From Sphingobacterium bambusae (GTDB lineage Bacteria; Bacteroidota; Bacteroidia; Sphingobacteriales; Sphingobacteriaceae): 64,000 bases of DNA. The translations under genes were made by a program, and so were the position numbers. The first letter of the stretch is position 1. Each line of letters begins with the position of its first letter. Below, in pieces: positions 1 through 8,349 of the stretch. The stretch lies in contig NZ_CP138332.1 of the NCBI RefSeq assembly GCF_033955345.1, positions 5,022,001 through 5,086,000 on the forward strand. Reading direction: 5' to 3'. The notes beneath the pieces were generated by a model. It saw nothing but the letters and a program-made list of their open reading frames with translations. It ran no database searches and was not told the DNA's origin.

Positions 1-1647
1 CGCCGCGAGGTGATCCGTATCTTAACCGAGCTGACAACCGAGCTGCGCCCTCATGTGCCTTTGCTCTTGGCCTATCACGGCTTGTTGAGTAAACTGGATT
101 TTGTGCGCGCCAAGGCTTTGTTTGCCATCGATATCGAGGCACACATGCCCGAGCTGTCTAAAGAGGCGGAGGTGAACCTGGTCAACGCGCGACACCCTTT
201 GTTGCTTATCAACGCCAAAAAGGAACAGCATACGGTTGTGCCGCTTAATATCAAGATCGATCAGCAGGATCGCGTGATTTTGGTATCGGGCCCTAATGCC
301 GGCGGTAAGTCGGTTTGCATGAAAACCGTGGGTCTCTTACAGTTGATGGTGCAGGCGGGCTTGCTTATTCCGGCAGATGATACCTCTAAGATAGGGGTGT
401 TTCGGCAGGTGTTTGCCGATATCGGCGATGATCAATCCATCGAGAGCGACCTCAGTACCTATAGTGCGCACCTCTCCAAGATGAAGCACTTCACTGAGTT
501 TGCGGATGCGCGCACCTTGGTGCTAATTGATGAGTTTGGTACGGGGACGGATCCGCTTTTTGGTGGCCCTATGGCCGAGGCGGTGCTCGAAGCGCTCAAC
601 AAAAAGAATATTCGCGGCGTGGTGACCACGCACTACTCCAACTTGAAGGTTTTTGCGGCCAATACGGCTGGTTTGGAAAATGCATCCATGCTTTTCGATA
701 ATGTGGCCATGCGCCCGCTATATATCCTGCAGGTGGGTAAGCCGGGCAGTTCATATGCTTTTGAGATCGCACAGAAGATCGGCCTTCGGCCAGAGATTTT
801 GGAAGCGGCCAAGCAGAAGATTGGCACCCAACAAAAGAAGGTCGATACCTTATTGGTGGATTTGGAGCGCGATAAAAAGCTGGTGCACGATACCAAGATT
901 GCCATCGGCAAGCGCGAGAAGGAACTGGAAACCCTCAAAGCGGAGTATGAATCGTTGCAAGGGCATCTGGAAGAGAACAAACGACAGCTGCTTCGTGATG
1001 CCAAAGAGGAAGCGCGGCAGATTTTGAAGGATGCCAATAAGCTTGTCGAGCATACCATCGCTGAAATTAAATCGGCCCAAGCGGATAAGGAGCGCACCCG
1101 CGAACTGCGACGTGACCTGCATGCCGCGGTGGACAAGAATACGCAGAAGAAGCCGAGCCCTAAGCCGGTGGAAAGTGCCAACCATGTTTCGGATGAGCTG
1201 ATCGAGGTCGGCGATTGGGTGAAGCTAATCGATGCGGATACGGAAGCTCAAGTGATGGAAGTGGCCAAAGGCAACAATCTGATCTTGGCCTTGGGCGACC
1301 TGCGCACCGTGGTTAAGAAAAATAAGGTAATCAAGTTGCGGGGCAAGGAAAAGGCTAAGGTCGTTAAACGACACCGGGCTATGTCCAGCGACTCGGTGGC
1401 CGATTTTCAGCCCGAGGTTGACGTGCGCGGTATGCGTACCGAAGATGCTCTTCGGCAGCTGGAAACGGTATTGGATCGCGCCGTCATGATCGGTTACCCT
1501 ACCTTAAAGATATTGCACGGAAAAGGGGATGGCATCCTCCGTAAATTTGTGCGCGACTACCTGCGCAAATATAGCCATGTGTCGCATTTCGAAGATGAGC
1601 ATGCCGACCGCGGTGGCGATGGCATTACCTACGCCTATATCAGTTAA
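1..1647 (+). CDS. mutS2: Endonuclease MutS2, 3' part (5' end outside window)
   Basis: The frame is open from the first base, so the N-terminal part is missing. The fragment has the MutS-type ATPase: Walker A GPNAGGKS (nt 289-312), the Walker B stretch LVLIDEFGTGTD, and the switch TTHYSNLK. A charged coiled-coil region (about nt 830-1130) follows, then a C-terminal Smr domain (about nt 1420-1640) with DVRGMR and LHGKGDG motifs. This order (ATPase, coiled coil, Smr) is diagnostic of MutS2 rather than the mismatch-repair MutS. Family members act on branched DNA or on collided ribosomes. Which role applies here cannot be told from sequence. Confidence 0.95.
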   Translation, partial: RREVIRILTELTTELRPHVPLLLAYHGLLSKLDFVRAKALFAIDIEAHMPELSKEAEVNLVNARHPLLLINAKKEQHTVVPLNIKIDQQDRVILVSGPNAGGKSVCMKTVGLLQLMVQAGLLIPADDTSKIGVFRQVFADIGDDQSIESDLSTYSAHLSKMKHFTEFADARTLVLIDEFGTGTDPLFGGPMAEAVLEALNKKNIRGVVTTHYSNLKVFAANTAGLENASMLFDNVAMRPLYILQVGKPGSSYAFEIAQKIGLRPEILEAAKQKIGTQQKKVDTLLVDLERDKKLVHDTKIAIGKREKELETLKAEYESLQGHLEENKRQLLRDAKEEARQILKDANKLVEHTIAEIKSAQADKERTRELRRDLHAAVDKNTQKKPSPKPVESANHVSDELIEVGDWVKLIDADTEAQVMEVAKGNNLILALGDLRTVVKKNKVIKLRGKEKAKVVKRHRAMSSDSVADFQPEVDVRGMRTEDALRQLETVLDRAVMIGYPTLKILHGKGDGILRKFVRDYLRKYSHVSHFEDEHADRGGDGITYAYIS

Positions 1648-1653
1648 AATTTC

Positions 1654-1691
1654 AAAAGCCTGCTAGGAACACAAATTCTAGCAGGCTTTTT
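1654..1691 (+). terminator. Rho-independent terminator after mutS2
   Basis: GCCTGCTAG and CTAGCAGGC form a perfect 9-bp stem with an 11-nt loop. It is flanked by A4 and T5 runs and lies 10 nt after the mutS2 stop. Confidence 0.9.
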
Positions 1692-1742
1692 GTAGGAGGA
1701 TAAGGGATAAATACGTTTTCAACCTGTGTAACATTAAAACAT

Positions 1743-2000
1743 ATGCGTAATATAATTATCCTTTCCAGTATCTCCCTTTGTGTGTTAAGCGCCTGCTCAA
1801 CCAGCAAACAGACTAAGTCGTTGATCCAAGACTGCCCCGAAGAGAAAATCGTGAACAAAATGCCTATGGTGCAAACAGAGGGCAAGTCTGATAAACCGAA
1901 TAGCTATTTTATCTATAAAGGCGAGCGTCGCGAAATTGCGGAGTTTGACGAGCAATGGTTAAAGGAAAATTGTGATATTAAGGAGACGGAGGTGCATTAG
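1743..2000 (+). CDS. Small putative lipoprotein (85 aa)
   Basis: The protein starts with a short signal peptide ending in a lipobox (LSAC, Cys at about residue 18), so the mature protein is a lipoprotein of about 68 residues. The mature part is polar, with a second and third Cys (DCPEE and NCDIKE) that could form a disulfide. I recognise no domain. It lies alone behind the mutS2 terminator and before the tandem 222-bp repeat. The lipobox makes it a believable gene, but its function is unknown. Confidence 0.7.
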   Translation: MRNIIILSSISLCVLSACSTSKQTKSLIQDCPEEKIVNKMPMVQTEGKSDKPNSYFIYKGERREIAEFDEQWLKENCDIKETEVH

Positions 2001-2012
2001 TATCGTAAGGTG

Positions 2013-2051
2013 TTTTTTGGAAGAGTTTTTTTAAAACGGTTTTCCAAAAAA
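2013..2051 (+). terminator. Possible terminator after the small lipoprotein
   Basis: TTTTTTGGAA (2013-2022) pairs with TTCCAAAAAA (2042-2051). The stem is AT-rich with a long loop, so the call is weak. It could equally be the edge of the repeat element that follows. Confidence 0.35.
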
Positions 2052-2272
2052 ATCCTAACCCTTATCCCTTCGGTCTTCAGCTCGGACGGGGCCTTCTTTT
2101 TTTCTAAAAAAGAAGCAAAAAATCGTCGCTGGATTTTTGTTGCATCCTTGTGGGATAGTGCAGAGGCAAATGACTACAGTCGCAACAAAAATGAGGCGAC
2201 ATTTTCGGTTAATATAAGGGGCAGAGGCAATAATATTATAAGGCAACCTTTCTGCCGCATACCGCGTCTAGG
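2051..2272. repeat. Tandem duplicated 222-bp element, copy 1
   Basis: This segment recurs at 2292-2513 with about 14 mismatches and no gaps by hand alignment (about 94% identity, period 241). It holds two inverted repeats. One is a short AT-rich hairpin (CTTCTTTTTT / AAAAAAGAAG, near 2094-2116). The other is a long imperfect stem in which ATTTTTGTTGC (2133-2143) pairs with GCAACAAAAAT (2182-2192), extended by GTCGC / GCGAC outside. No convincing coding frame is present. It looks like a dispersed structured intergenic element. Confidence 0.85.
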
Positions 2273-2291
2273 CATGGCGCACCATTAAAAA

Positions 2292-2513
2292 AATCCCAAC
2301 ACGTATCCCTTCCGTCCTCAGCCCGGACAGGGCCTTCTTTTTTTCTAAAAAAGAAGCAAAAAATCGTCGCTGGATTTTTGTTGCATCCTTGTGGGATAGT
2401 GCAGAGGCAAATGACTACAGTTGCAACAAAAATGAGGCGACATTTTCGGTTAATAAAAAGGGCAGAGGCAATAGTTTTATGAGGCAACCTTTCTGCCGCG
2501 TACCGCGTCTAGG
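2292..2513. repeat. Tandem duplicated 222-bp element, copy 2
   Basis: This is the second copy of the element at 2051-2272. Both internal hairpins are kept. In the long stem this copy has T where copy 1 has C next to the GCAACAAAAAT arm, which adds a base pair. Together the two copies fill most of the 560-bp gap between the small lipoprotein gene and the MgtC-family gene. Confidence 0.85.
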
Positions 2514-2562
2514 TACTAGGCATTCGAACATGATAAATTAAGGCATCGTCCGTATTTCGACA

Positions 2563-3204
2563 TTACATATTATTAAAGGCATACACATAATCTAACGATA
2601 TAATGGCCTCGCTGGCGCGCCGAATGTTCTTGCGGTTTCCGGATACTTCATACACAACGGTGAGGTGCTGTCCTTTTTTTTCGAGCCCTTTGCGCTGCAT
2701 ACGTACCTTGTGTTCTTTCATAAAACTCTCAAATTCGCCCAAGTGGGATACCTGTATATCTTGAAAGGTGACATAGATGGTGCGCATAAAATAGATATCG
2801 GATAGCAAATGTTCCATCTTTTGGAAAAGCGACAGCACGAGTACCATCAAGGCGGTAAGAACAAAGCCTAGTTGGTATTCTTCAAAGCCTACCATCATGC
2901 CAATTCCCGCCATCGACCAAATAACGGCTGCCGTGGTTAATCCCTGCACGGAAAATTTGCCTTGGTATATTACGCCGGCTCCCAGGAAGCCTATACCCGT
3001 AACAATATTGGCGGCAATACGATCGTCGGATACATTACCCATACGCGAAAGCAGGGTGAATACCGTAGACCCAAAGCAGATGAGGATCACGGTGCGAAAT
3101 CCTGCCGACTTATTTTTATACTCGCGCTCAAAACCTACAATAGCGCCACAAAGGATAGACATCATAATGCTTTGCAGCCTGCTATCTTCGAACCATTCAA
3201 ACAT
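2563..3204 (-). CDS. MgtC/SapB family inner-membrane protein (213 aa)
   Basis: The N-terminal 140 residues are hydrophobic, with about four membrane segments and the family signatures GFEREYKNKSAGFRT (about residues 24-38), GIGFLGAG and GLTTAAVIW. A soluble C-terminal region of about 70 residues resembles the small regulatory domain of MgtC-like proteins. Family members are linked to growth at low Mg2+ and, in MgtC itself, to modulation of the F-type ATPase. Length fits the family. It is a single gene with no obvious partner. Confidence 0.9.
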   Translation of the reverse strand: MFEWFEDSRLQSIMMSILCGAIVGFEREYKNKSAGFRTVILICFGSTVFTLLSRMGNVSDDRIAANIVTGIGFLGAGVIYQGKFSVQGLTTAAVIWSMAGIGMMVGFEEYQLGFVLTALMVLVLSLFQKMEHLLSDIYFMRTIYVTFQDIQVSHLGEFESFMKEHKVRMQRKGLEKKGQHLTVVYEVSGNRKNIRRASEAIISLDYVYAFNNM

Positions 3205-3656
3205 ACCCCGATTATTTTACGTAATGCCGTAAATATACATGTTTTTCAAAGGAGTTTTATGAGCATCACGAGTAGGGGACAATCATGCTTGCACATCATC
3301 CGCCCCATGTAGCGCCAATAGGTATATCTACGTTTTATAGGCTCGCTAGGTAATTATTATGTAGATTAAATCTAAAAATGACGTTTCTCAATAAGTTCTT
3401 GTCGATTTTCAGTAAATGGACTGCGTTATTCTATCCCAATGTTAACATAAGCTCCCACTTGTGTCAAAGAAGTTTTCCACATTTTTGATATGTTAAAATT
3501 TGTTAAAATGACAACAAACGGGCAACTTCATTGAAATTATGAAAATCAAAATAGCGCCAACTATTTAAGGGTTATAAATTTATAAATATCTACTGCTTGA
3601 ATTTTGAGGAGTCTCCGCTAATTCTTTGTACTTCTGTGTATTAAGTTTATGTTAAG
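3205..3656. other. AT-rich intergenic region upstream of the Oar-like gene
   Basis: About 450 bp carry no gene that I can support. Visible structure includes a 10-bp tandem repeat (TGTTAAAATT at 3491-3500, TGTTAAAATG at 3501-3510), a TGTTAACA palindrome near 3440, and two TTAAGTTT words 11 bp apart (3641-3648, 3652-3659) that abut the predicted promoter. The region probably holds regulatory sites for the outer-membrane protein gene. Confidence 0.5.
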
Positions 3657-3689
3657 TTTCAGAATTATCACCCGTGATTTCTAACTTTG
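3657..3689 (+). promoter_or_regulatory. Predicted Bacteroidota-type promoter for the Oar-like gene
   Basis: TAACTTTG at 3682-3689 is a perfect TAnnTTTG -7 element. TTTC at 3657-3660 is a near match to the -33 TTTG with a 21-bp spacer. Transcription would begin near 3692, giving a leader of about 30 nt to the ATG at 3722. The -33 is overlapped by the 11-bp direct repeat at 3641-3659. Confidence 0.65.
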
Positions 3690-3721
3690 CAGTACTAATT
3701 TTAGAACAACAAAAATTAAGT

Positions 3722-6700
3722 ATGAAAAAATCTCTACTTTTCTTTGCTTTAGTTCTCGCTAGCTACGGGACTATTCAAGCACAGGTAACCACAAGTAGTG
3801 TGACTGGACAGGTCACGCAATCTAGTGGACAACTTACTGCTGGCGCTACTATTAAAGCGACGCACACACCTTCCGGAACTGTATACAGCAGCTCTACAAA
3901 TGAGAGTGGTCGTTTTAGTCTTGCTGGTATGCGCGTTGGTGGCCCTTATCGCGTCGAAGTTACTTATATCGGCCAAACACCTATAGTTTATGATGACATT
4001 TATTTAAAATTGGGAGAACCATTTGCATTAAATGTTATATTTAATGAGAATGCTACTTCACTTGATGAGGTTGTTGTGACTGCAGAAGGTAGCAGAACGT
4101 TAAGAACAGGAGCTTCTACAAGCATTTCTAACAGACAAATCCAATCATTGCCGACAGTTTCTAGAAGCTTGAATGATTTTACTAGATTGACTCCTCAAGC
4201 AGATATTAAAGGTAGTTCATTATCTATCGGCGGTATGAATAACCGTTTTAACCAGCTAACGATAGATGGTGCGGTTAGCAATGACGTGTTTGGATTAAGT
4301 GAAGGAGGAACAAATGGCGCTAGTACAGGTGTTTCGCCTATATCATTGGACGCGATTGAGGAAATGACAGTGCAAGTGGCACCGTTTGATGTTCGTGCGG
4401 GTGGATTTGCTGGCGGTGGTATCTCCGCTGTTACGCGTTCAGGTACAAATGATGTTCAAGGGTCTGCTTATTTTTTCACTAGAAATCAAAATCTTACTGG
4501 AAGAACACCAGGAGCATTAATCGGAGATGATGGCGAACGTCTAAAACTTGCAAACTTCACAGAGAGACAGTACGGCGTTCGTGTTGGAGGCCCGATAGTA
4601 AAAGATAAGTTGTTTTTCTTTTTGAATTATGAAAAGACAGAAAACGTTACTCCATTAAGTTTTATCCCTGGTGGAGCTGATGGTTCACAATTGCGCGTTG
4701 CCGATATTGAACGTGTTGCAGCTCGTGCAAGCGCGTTAGGCTACGACCCAGGAAGTTTCTTAGATCAAGAAACTAGAAATGAATCAGACAAAATCTTCGC
4801 TAGATTTGATTACAACATCAATGATATTCATAAATTAACAGCTCGCTATAGTTACGTTAGTGGTTCAGCTACTGATTTAAGTAGATCGATTAATGCTTTA
4901 ACGTTCTCTAATGGTGCTATATTAAGAGAAAGTAAAACGAATTCCGCAGTTATTGAGTTGAATAGCCGCTTTTCAAATGAGTGGTCTAATAATCTAGTTG
5001 TCGGATACACAGCGGTAAGAGAACCTCGTTCAGCACCAGGATCTCCTTTCCCAAGGGTTGCCATTCAATTGGGGGGCGGACAGTTTATTAATTTGGGAAC
5101 GGAGCCTTTCTCTACGGTAAACCAGTTAGACCAAAATGTGTTTACGTTAACGAACAACTTGACGTGGTATAAAGGTAATCATACCTTGACGTTTGGTACA
5201 CATAATGAGTTCTACAAGATGTACAATGGTTTTATTGGTAGTGCGTTCGGTAATTACACCTTCAGTAATTCACCTGCTAGCGATATCAATCCCGCAACTG
5301 GACAATCTTACACGGCAATCGATAACTTTGAAAGAGGTTTAGCAAGTGCTTTTCAATATAACTACAGTAACACGGATGACCCTAGACAGGGTGCTGATTT
5401 TAGTGCTTTACAGTTAGGCTTTTATATTCAGGACGAGTTTCAGGTTGCTAGTAATCTGAAGTTAACTGGTGGTATCCGATTGGATATTCCGATGTATTTG
5501 ACAGATCCCATGGAGAATACCGACTTTAATAGCTCTATCTTGGCAATGCGTTATGACGTCCAAACTAACAGAATGCCGAAACCAGCATTTATGTGGTCCC
5601 CTCGTGTAGGTTTCAACTGGGATGTAAATGAAGATAGATCTACAGTGATTCGTGGAGGTGTTGGTGTGTTTACATCTAGATTTCCATTCGTATGGGCATC
5701 TGGAGCATATACACAAAGTGGCGCTTTACTAGGAGGAAATCAGCTTAATGCTGGATCTGGTAACGCTCCTAATATCACATTTATACCGGATGTTAATAAT
5801 CAGCCAAAGCGTGATGGCACTGTAACACCTTCTGGTAATATCTCCGTATTAGCTGAGAACTTAAGATTACCGCAAATTGCTAGAAGTTCGATTGCTGTCG
5901 ATCAGAAATTGCCATGGGGTATCCAAGGTACTGCGGAATTTATGTATTCAAAGAACCTTAGTTCTTTCCGCTTTACAGATTTAAACTTAACCGATCCTAT
6001 CGGTCAATTGGAAGGTGCGGACAATCGCGTTATTTATGCTGCTAACAATAATGATAAACGTGTGTTAGATAATTACACGCAGGTGATCTATATCAACAAC
6101 GAGAATCAAGGTTATTCTTGGTCTGCAACGGCACAATTGTCGAAAAGCTTTGCTCAAGGATTCTTTGGATCTATCGCTTACACGTATACAGAGGCGAAAG
6201 ATTTATTCTCTGGATCTTCTTCGCAGAACCAATCTAACTTCTTTAGAACAGCTACAGTGAATGGTCCAAATAATATTACATTAGGACATAATCCATTTAG
6301 TACAGGTAGCCGAGTTATTGGAGTTGCATCATATACAAAGCAGTATATTAATCACTTGGGTACAACCATCTCGTTGGTGTACAATGGACAGTCTGGTGCT
6401 AGATTCTCATACCTTATCAATGGTGATCCAGGAAGAAGCTCGTCAGGTAGTGCTAGTGACCAATATGCTTTGATGTACATCCCTAGAGATGCAAGCGAAA
6501 TGCGTTTTGTAGCACAAAATAACATGACGGAGGCACAACAGTGGCAAGCTTTTAACGAATTTATTGAAGCAAATCCTTATTTGAGAGATAGAAGAGGTAA
6601 ATATGCGGAAAGAAATGGTGATCGCGCTCCTTTCTCTCACAAATTTGACTTTAGAATCTTACAGGACATCTTCACGAATGTTGGTGGTAAAAAGAACACA

Positions 6701-6946
6701 ATTCAGTTATCTTTGGATATCATGAATGTTGGTGCGCTGTTGAATAAAGATTGGGGTAAGCAATATAGCGGTGGTGGAAGTTTTTGGGATAATTCTTTCC
6801 GTCCTGTTACTTTTGATAGTTATGTTGCTGGTACAACAACACCTCAGTACAGATTAGGTGATTTAAATGATAATGTGCCTTATTTTGTGTCAGACTTACC
6901 ATCGAGATGGTCTGCTCAAGTTGGTGTTCGTTACATCTTTAACTAA
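3722..6946 (+). CDS. Oar-like TonB-dependent outer-membrane protein (1074 aa)
   Basis: The protein has a signal peptide (MKKSLLFFALVLASYG, cleavage after QAQ), then a carboxypeptidase-regulatory-like Ig domain (about residues 25-110, TNESGRF). A TonB plug follows (LDEVVVTAEG, SLNDFTRLTPQ, VQVAPFDVRAGGFAGGGISAV), then a long beta-barrel ending in a strand with terminal aromatic-rich residues (RYIFN). This is the Oar/OmpA-related branch of TonB-dependent receptors. The cargo is unknown; Oar proteins have been linked to export as well as import. I chose the ATG at 3722 over an upstream in-frame GTG at 3674, because the GTG lies before the predicted promoter and the signal peptide starts at the ATG. 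No SusD partner follows. Expression is probably strong, given the perfect -7 element and the dedicated terminator. Confidence 0.92.
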   Translation: MKKSLLFFALVLASYGTIQAQVTTSSVTGQVTQSSGQLTAGATIKATHTPSGTVYSSSTNESGRFSLAGMRVGGPYRVEVTYIGQTPIVYDDIYLKLGEPFALNVIFNENATSLDEVVVTAEGSRTLRTGASTSISNRQIQSLPTVSRSLNDFTRLTPQADIKGSSLSIGGMNNRFNQLTIDGAVSNDVFGLSEGGTNGASTGVSPISLDAIEEMTVQVAPFDVRAGGFAGGGISAVTRSGTNDVQGSAYFFTRNQNLTGRTPGALIGDDGERLKLANFTERQYGVRVGGPIVKDKLFFFLNYEKTENVTPLSFIPGGADGSQLRVADIERVAARASALGYDPGSFLDQETRNESDKIFARFDYNINDIHKLTARYSYVSGSATDLSRSINALTFSNGAILRESKTNSAVIELNSRFSNEWSNNLVVGYTAVREPRSAPGSPFPRVAIQLGGGQFINLGTEPFSTVNQLDQNVFTLTNNLTWYKGNHTLTFGTHNEFYKMYNGFIGSAFGNYTFSNSPASDINPATGQSYTAIDNFERGLASAFQYNYSNTDDPRQGADFSALQLGFYIQDEFQVASNLKLTGGIRLDIPMYLTDPMENTDFNSSILAMRYDVQTNRMPKPAFMWSPRVGFNWDVNEDRSTVIRGGVGVFTSRFPFVWASGAYTQSGALLGGNQLNAGSGNAPNITFIPDVNNQPKRDGTVTPSGNISVLAENLRLPQIARSSIAVDQKLPWGIQGTAEFMYSKNLSSFRFTDLNLTDPIGQLEGADNRVIYAANNNDKRVLDNYTQVIYINNENQGYSWSATAQLSKSFAQGFFGSIAYTYTEAKDLFSGSSSQNQSNFFRTATVNGPNNITLGHNPFSTGSRVIGVASYTKQYINHLGTTISLVYNGQSGARFSYLINGDPGRSSSGSASDQYALMYIPRDASEMRFVAQNNMTEAQQWQAFNEFIEANPYLRDRRGKYAERNGDRAPFSHKFDFRILQDIFTNVGGKKNTIQLSLDIMNVGALLNKDWGKQYSGGGSFWDNSFRPVTFDSYVAGTTTPQYRLGDLNDNVPYFVSDLPSRWSAQVGVRYIFN

Positions 6947-6968
6947 GATCAAATTGATTTAAGATAAG

Positions 6969-6999
6969 AAAAGTCGTCTCTTCGGAGACGACTTTTTTT
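6969..6999 (+). terminator. Terminator after the Oar-like gene
   Basis: AAAGTCGTCTC and GAGACGACTTT form a perfect stem closed by a TTCG tetraloop, followed by a T7 run. It lies 23 nt after the stop codon. Confidence 0.95.
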
Positions 7000-7028
7000 G
7001 TGGATATGCGGATGTATTGTTTTTGATA

Positions 7029-7688
7029 TCAGCGATTTGTAAAGCTAATATCTTCTACAATATATGCACTTCCAAAGTTGTTCGGATCATGTCTCACGGT
7101 CGCGATTATATGTTTCCATTTAAGTATTGTATTGAACTTAGGATCGCTTACGTCAATTGGATCGATAGATTGGAGTACTTGCTTAAATGCAGCGGCGACT
7201 CTCGCAGCTTCTACATTCATTTCTTCTAACTTCCCTTTAATTATATCGTCGGTAGGAATTAATGTTATCGACGGATAGGAGAACTGGAATACTCCATCTT
7301 CTGTTTTGTTTATAAGGATTGCATCTCCGTCAGGTAATGTGCTTCTTATTAGTTGTATTTTAAAAACATCATTACCGTTATATTTTGTTTTTTTTAAGAC
7401 CTTAACAAATTTAAAGTGACAGCAACTACCATCCATCGGCGGATTATCTAGAATAACGAATTTTGCACGGACGTTGTAAGTGTAACCGGGTATCCTCGGA
7501 AAGTCATGAAGTTTCATATCTGTGGACTCCTTTGTTTTTGTAACGATCAAGCGATCGTCAGTTGAGCCTTGATGTGGTCCGACAGTCAGATTGACAGTTT
7601 CTCCATTTCGAAAGCCCCATTCCGACGTTTTCTCGCATGCTGTTAATCCCATTACCAGCATACAGCATAAAATAGATTTTAATTTCAT
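7029..7688 (-). CDS. Putative lipoprotein of unknown function (219 aa)
   Basis: The signal peptide ends in a lipobox (MGLTAC, Cys18). The mature part begins with a stretch rich in beta residues and includes GYTYNVRAKFVILDNPP near residues 68-84, a CC pair (GSCCHF) and a helical segment around residues 150-170. The NPPMDGS-C-C-FKFVKVLKKTKY region is loosely reminiscent of DUF4377-type lipoproteins, which I could not confirm. A TACTTTTG box on the minus strand (7784-7777) may drive it. It is the first gene downstream, in its own direction, of the large repeat locus at 7.9-9.0 kb. Confidence 0.75.
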   Translation of the reverse strand: MKLKSILCCMLVMGLTACEKTSEWGFRNGETVNLTVGPHQGSTDDRLIVTKTKESTDMKLHDFPRIPGYTYNVRAKFVILDNPPMDGSCCHFKFVKVLKKTKYNGNDVFKIQLIRSTLPDGDAILINKTEDGVFQFSYPSITLIPTDDIIKGKLEEMNVEAARVAAAFKQVLQSIDPIDVSDPKFNTILKWKHIIATVRHDPNNFGSAYIVEDISFTNR

Positions 7689-7776
7689 AAAGTTTAATTA
7701 TACGTAGATTTATTAATACGGCTTTGCTTTTAGATATGCTACAGCTTAATAATTATTTAATATTCTCTTATGCTTT

Positions 7777-7784
7777 CAAAAGTA
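7777..7784 (-). promoter_or_regulatory. Candidate -7 element for the 7029-7688 lipoprotein gene
   Basis: The minus strand reads TACTTTTG, a match to TAnnTTTG, 89 nt before the ATG. No TTTG is visible at the right distance upstream, so this is a half-supported promoter. Confidence 0.4.
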
Positions 7785-7871
7785 GCGTTACTCAATTTGT
7801 ATATTTATTAGAAAGAAATCCATCCCTAATTTCATTTGAGTAAGATACAAGTCAATAAATTGACTAAACGG

Positions 7872-7887
7872 TAGGCATAGGTGCCTA
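7872..7887. repeat. Short inverted repeat at the left edge of the repeat locus
   Basis: TAGGCA and TGCCTA form 6-bp arms around a 4-nt loop. It lies just outside the GATC run. It has no T-run, so it is not an obvious terminator. Confidence 0.45.
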
Positions 7888-7897
7888 TCTTGAAAAT

Positions 7898-7941
7898 GAT
7901 CGGAATTGATCGGATTTGATCGAGATTGATCGTTTTTGATC
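7898..7941. repeat. Five GATC sites spaced exactly 10 bp
   Basis: GATC occurs at 7898, 7908, 7918, 7928 and 7938. The first four are followed by G, and A/T-rich filler separates the copies. The spacing puts all five on nearly the same face of the helix. This run borders the 42-bp repeat lattice on its left side. Confidence 0.85.
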
Positions 7942-7994
7942 AAAATCACTACAAAAAGGATGTCATCTGCATACATCAAGTTTGTTTTGACGGA

Positions 7995-8330
7995 CATCAG
8001 ATTTACGTCGTCATGTGAATGTGTTAACAAAGCACCCATCAGGTTGAACCAATCATGGGAATAAATGAACCAGACAAGCATCAAGTCGACCTTGTCAAGT
8101 GAATAGTGTAACCAAGCAAGCATCACGTTGAAACCATCACCTGAATAAGCCAGCTAAGCATCCAACAAGTTGACTTTTTCATATGAATATATTGACCAAA
8201 CATCCATCAGGTTGAGTTTGTCGAGTGAATATAAGGATCAAGCAAGCATCACGTCGCCTTTGACGCCTGAAGACATGAACCAAGCATACATCAGATCAGG
8301 GGAACTCAATGAAGACATGACGCAAGCATT
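7995..8330. repeat. Degenerate 42-bp tandem repeat, eight copies
   Basis: Units begin at 7995, 8037, 8079, 8121, 8163, 8205, 8247 and 8289 with CATCA-like words. Each carries a diverged NTGAAT/NTGAAG word (one copy GGGAAT) at exactly 42-bp steps: 8015, 8057, 8099, 8141, 8183, 8225, 8267 and 8309. A half-unit precedes (CATCAAG at 7974, 21 bp before 7995). Copies have diverged by substitution while the spacing is kept. Short open frames in both directions show 14-residue periodicity, but stop codons interrupt each in several units, so coding is not established. Confidence 0.85.
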
Positions 8331-8349
8331 CCTCAAGCTTTTATTGATA

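Noticed and set aside
633..1181. 182-codon open frame antisense to mutS2
   Set aside because: It is a shadow of the ATPase and coiled-coil coding region, with Ser/Arg-rich composition and no domain.
2055..2487. Two near-identical short minus-strand open frames
   Set aside because: They lie wholly inside the duplicated 222-bp elements and are by-products of the repeat; no start signal or domain.
3674..3721. Upstream GTG start for the Oar-like gene
   Set aside because: It lies before the predicted -7 element (3682-3689), so it would not be transcribed, and the signal peptide begins at the ATG at 3722.
7788..8126. Minus-strand 112-codon open frame in the repeat locus
   Set aside because: It covers only three 42-bp units. 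The frame is interrupted in neighbouring units by TAG and TGA, and there is no start signal or domain.
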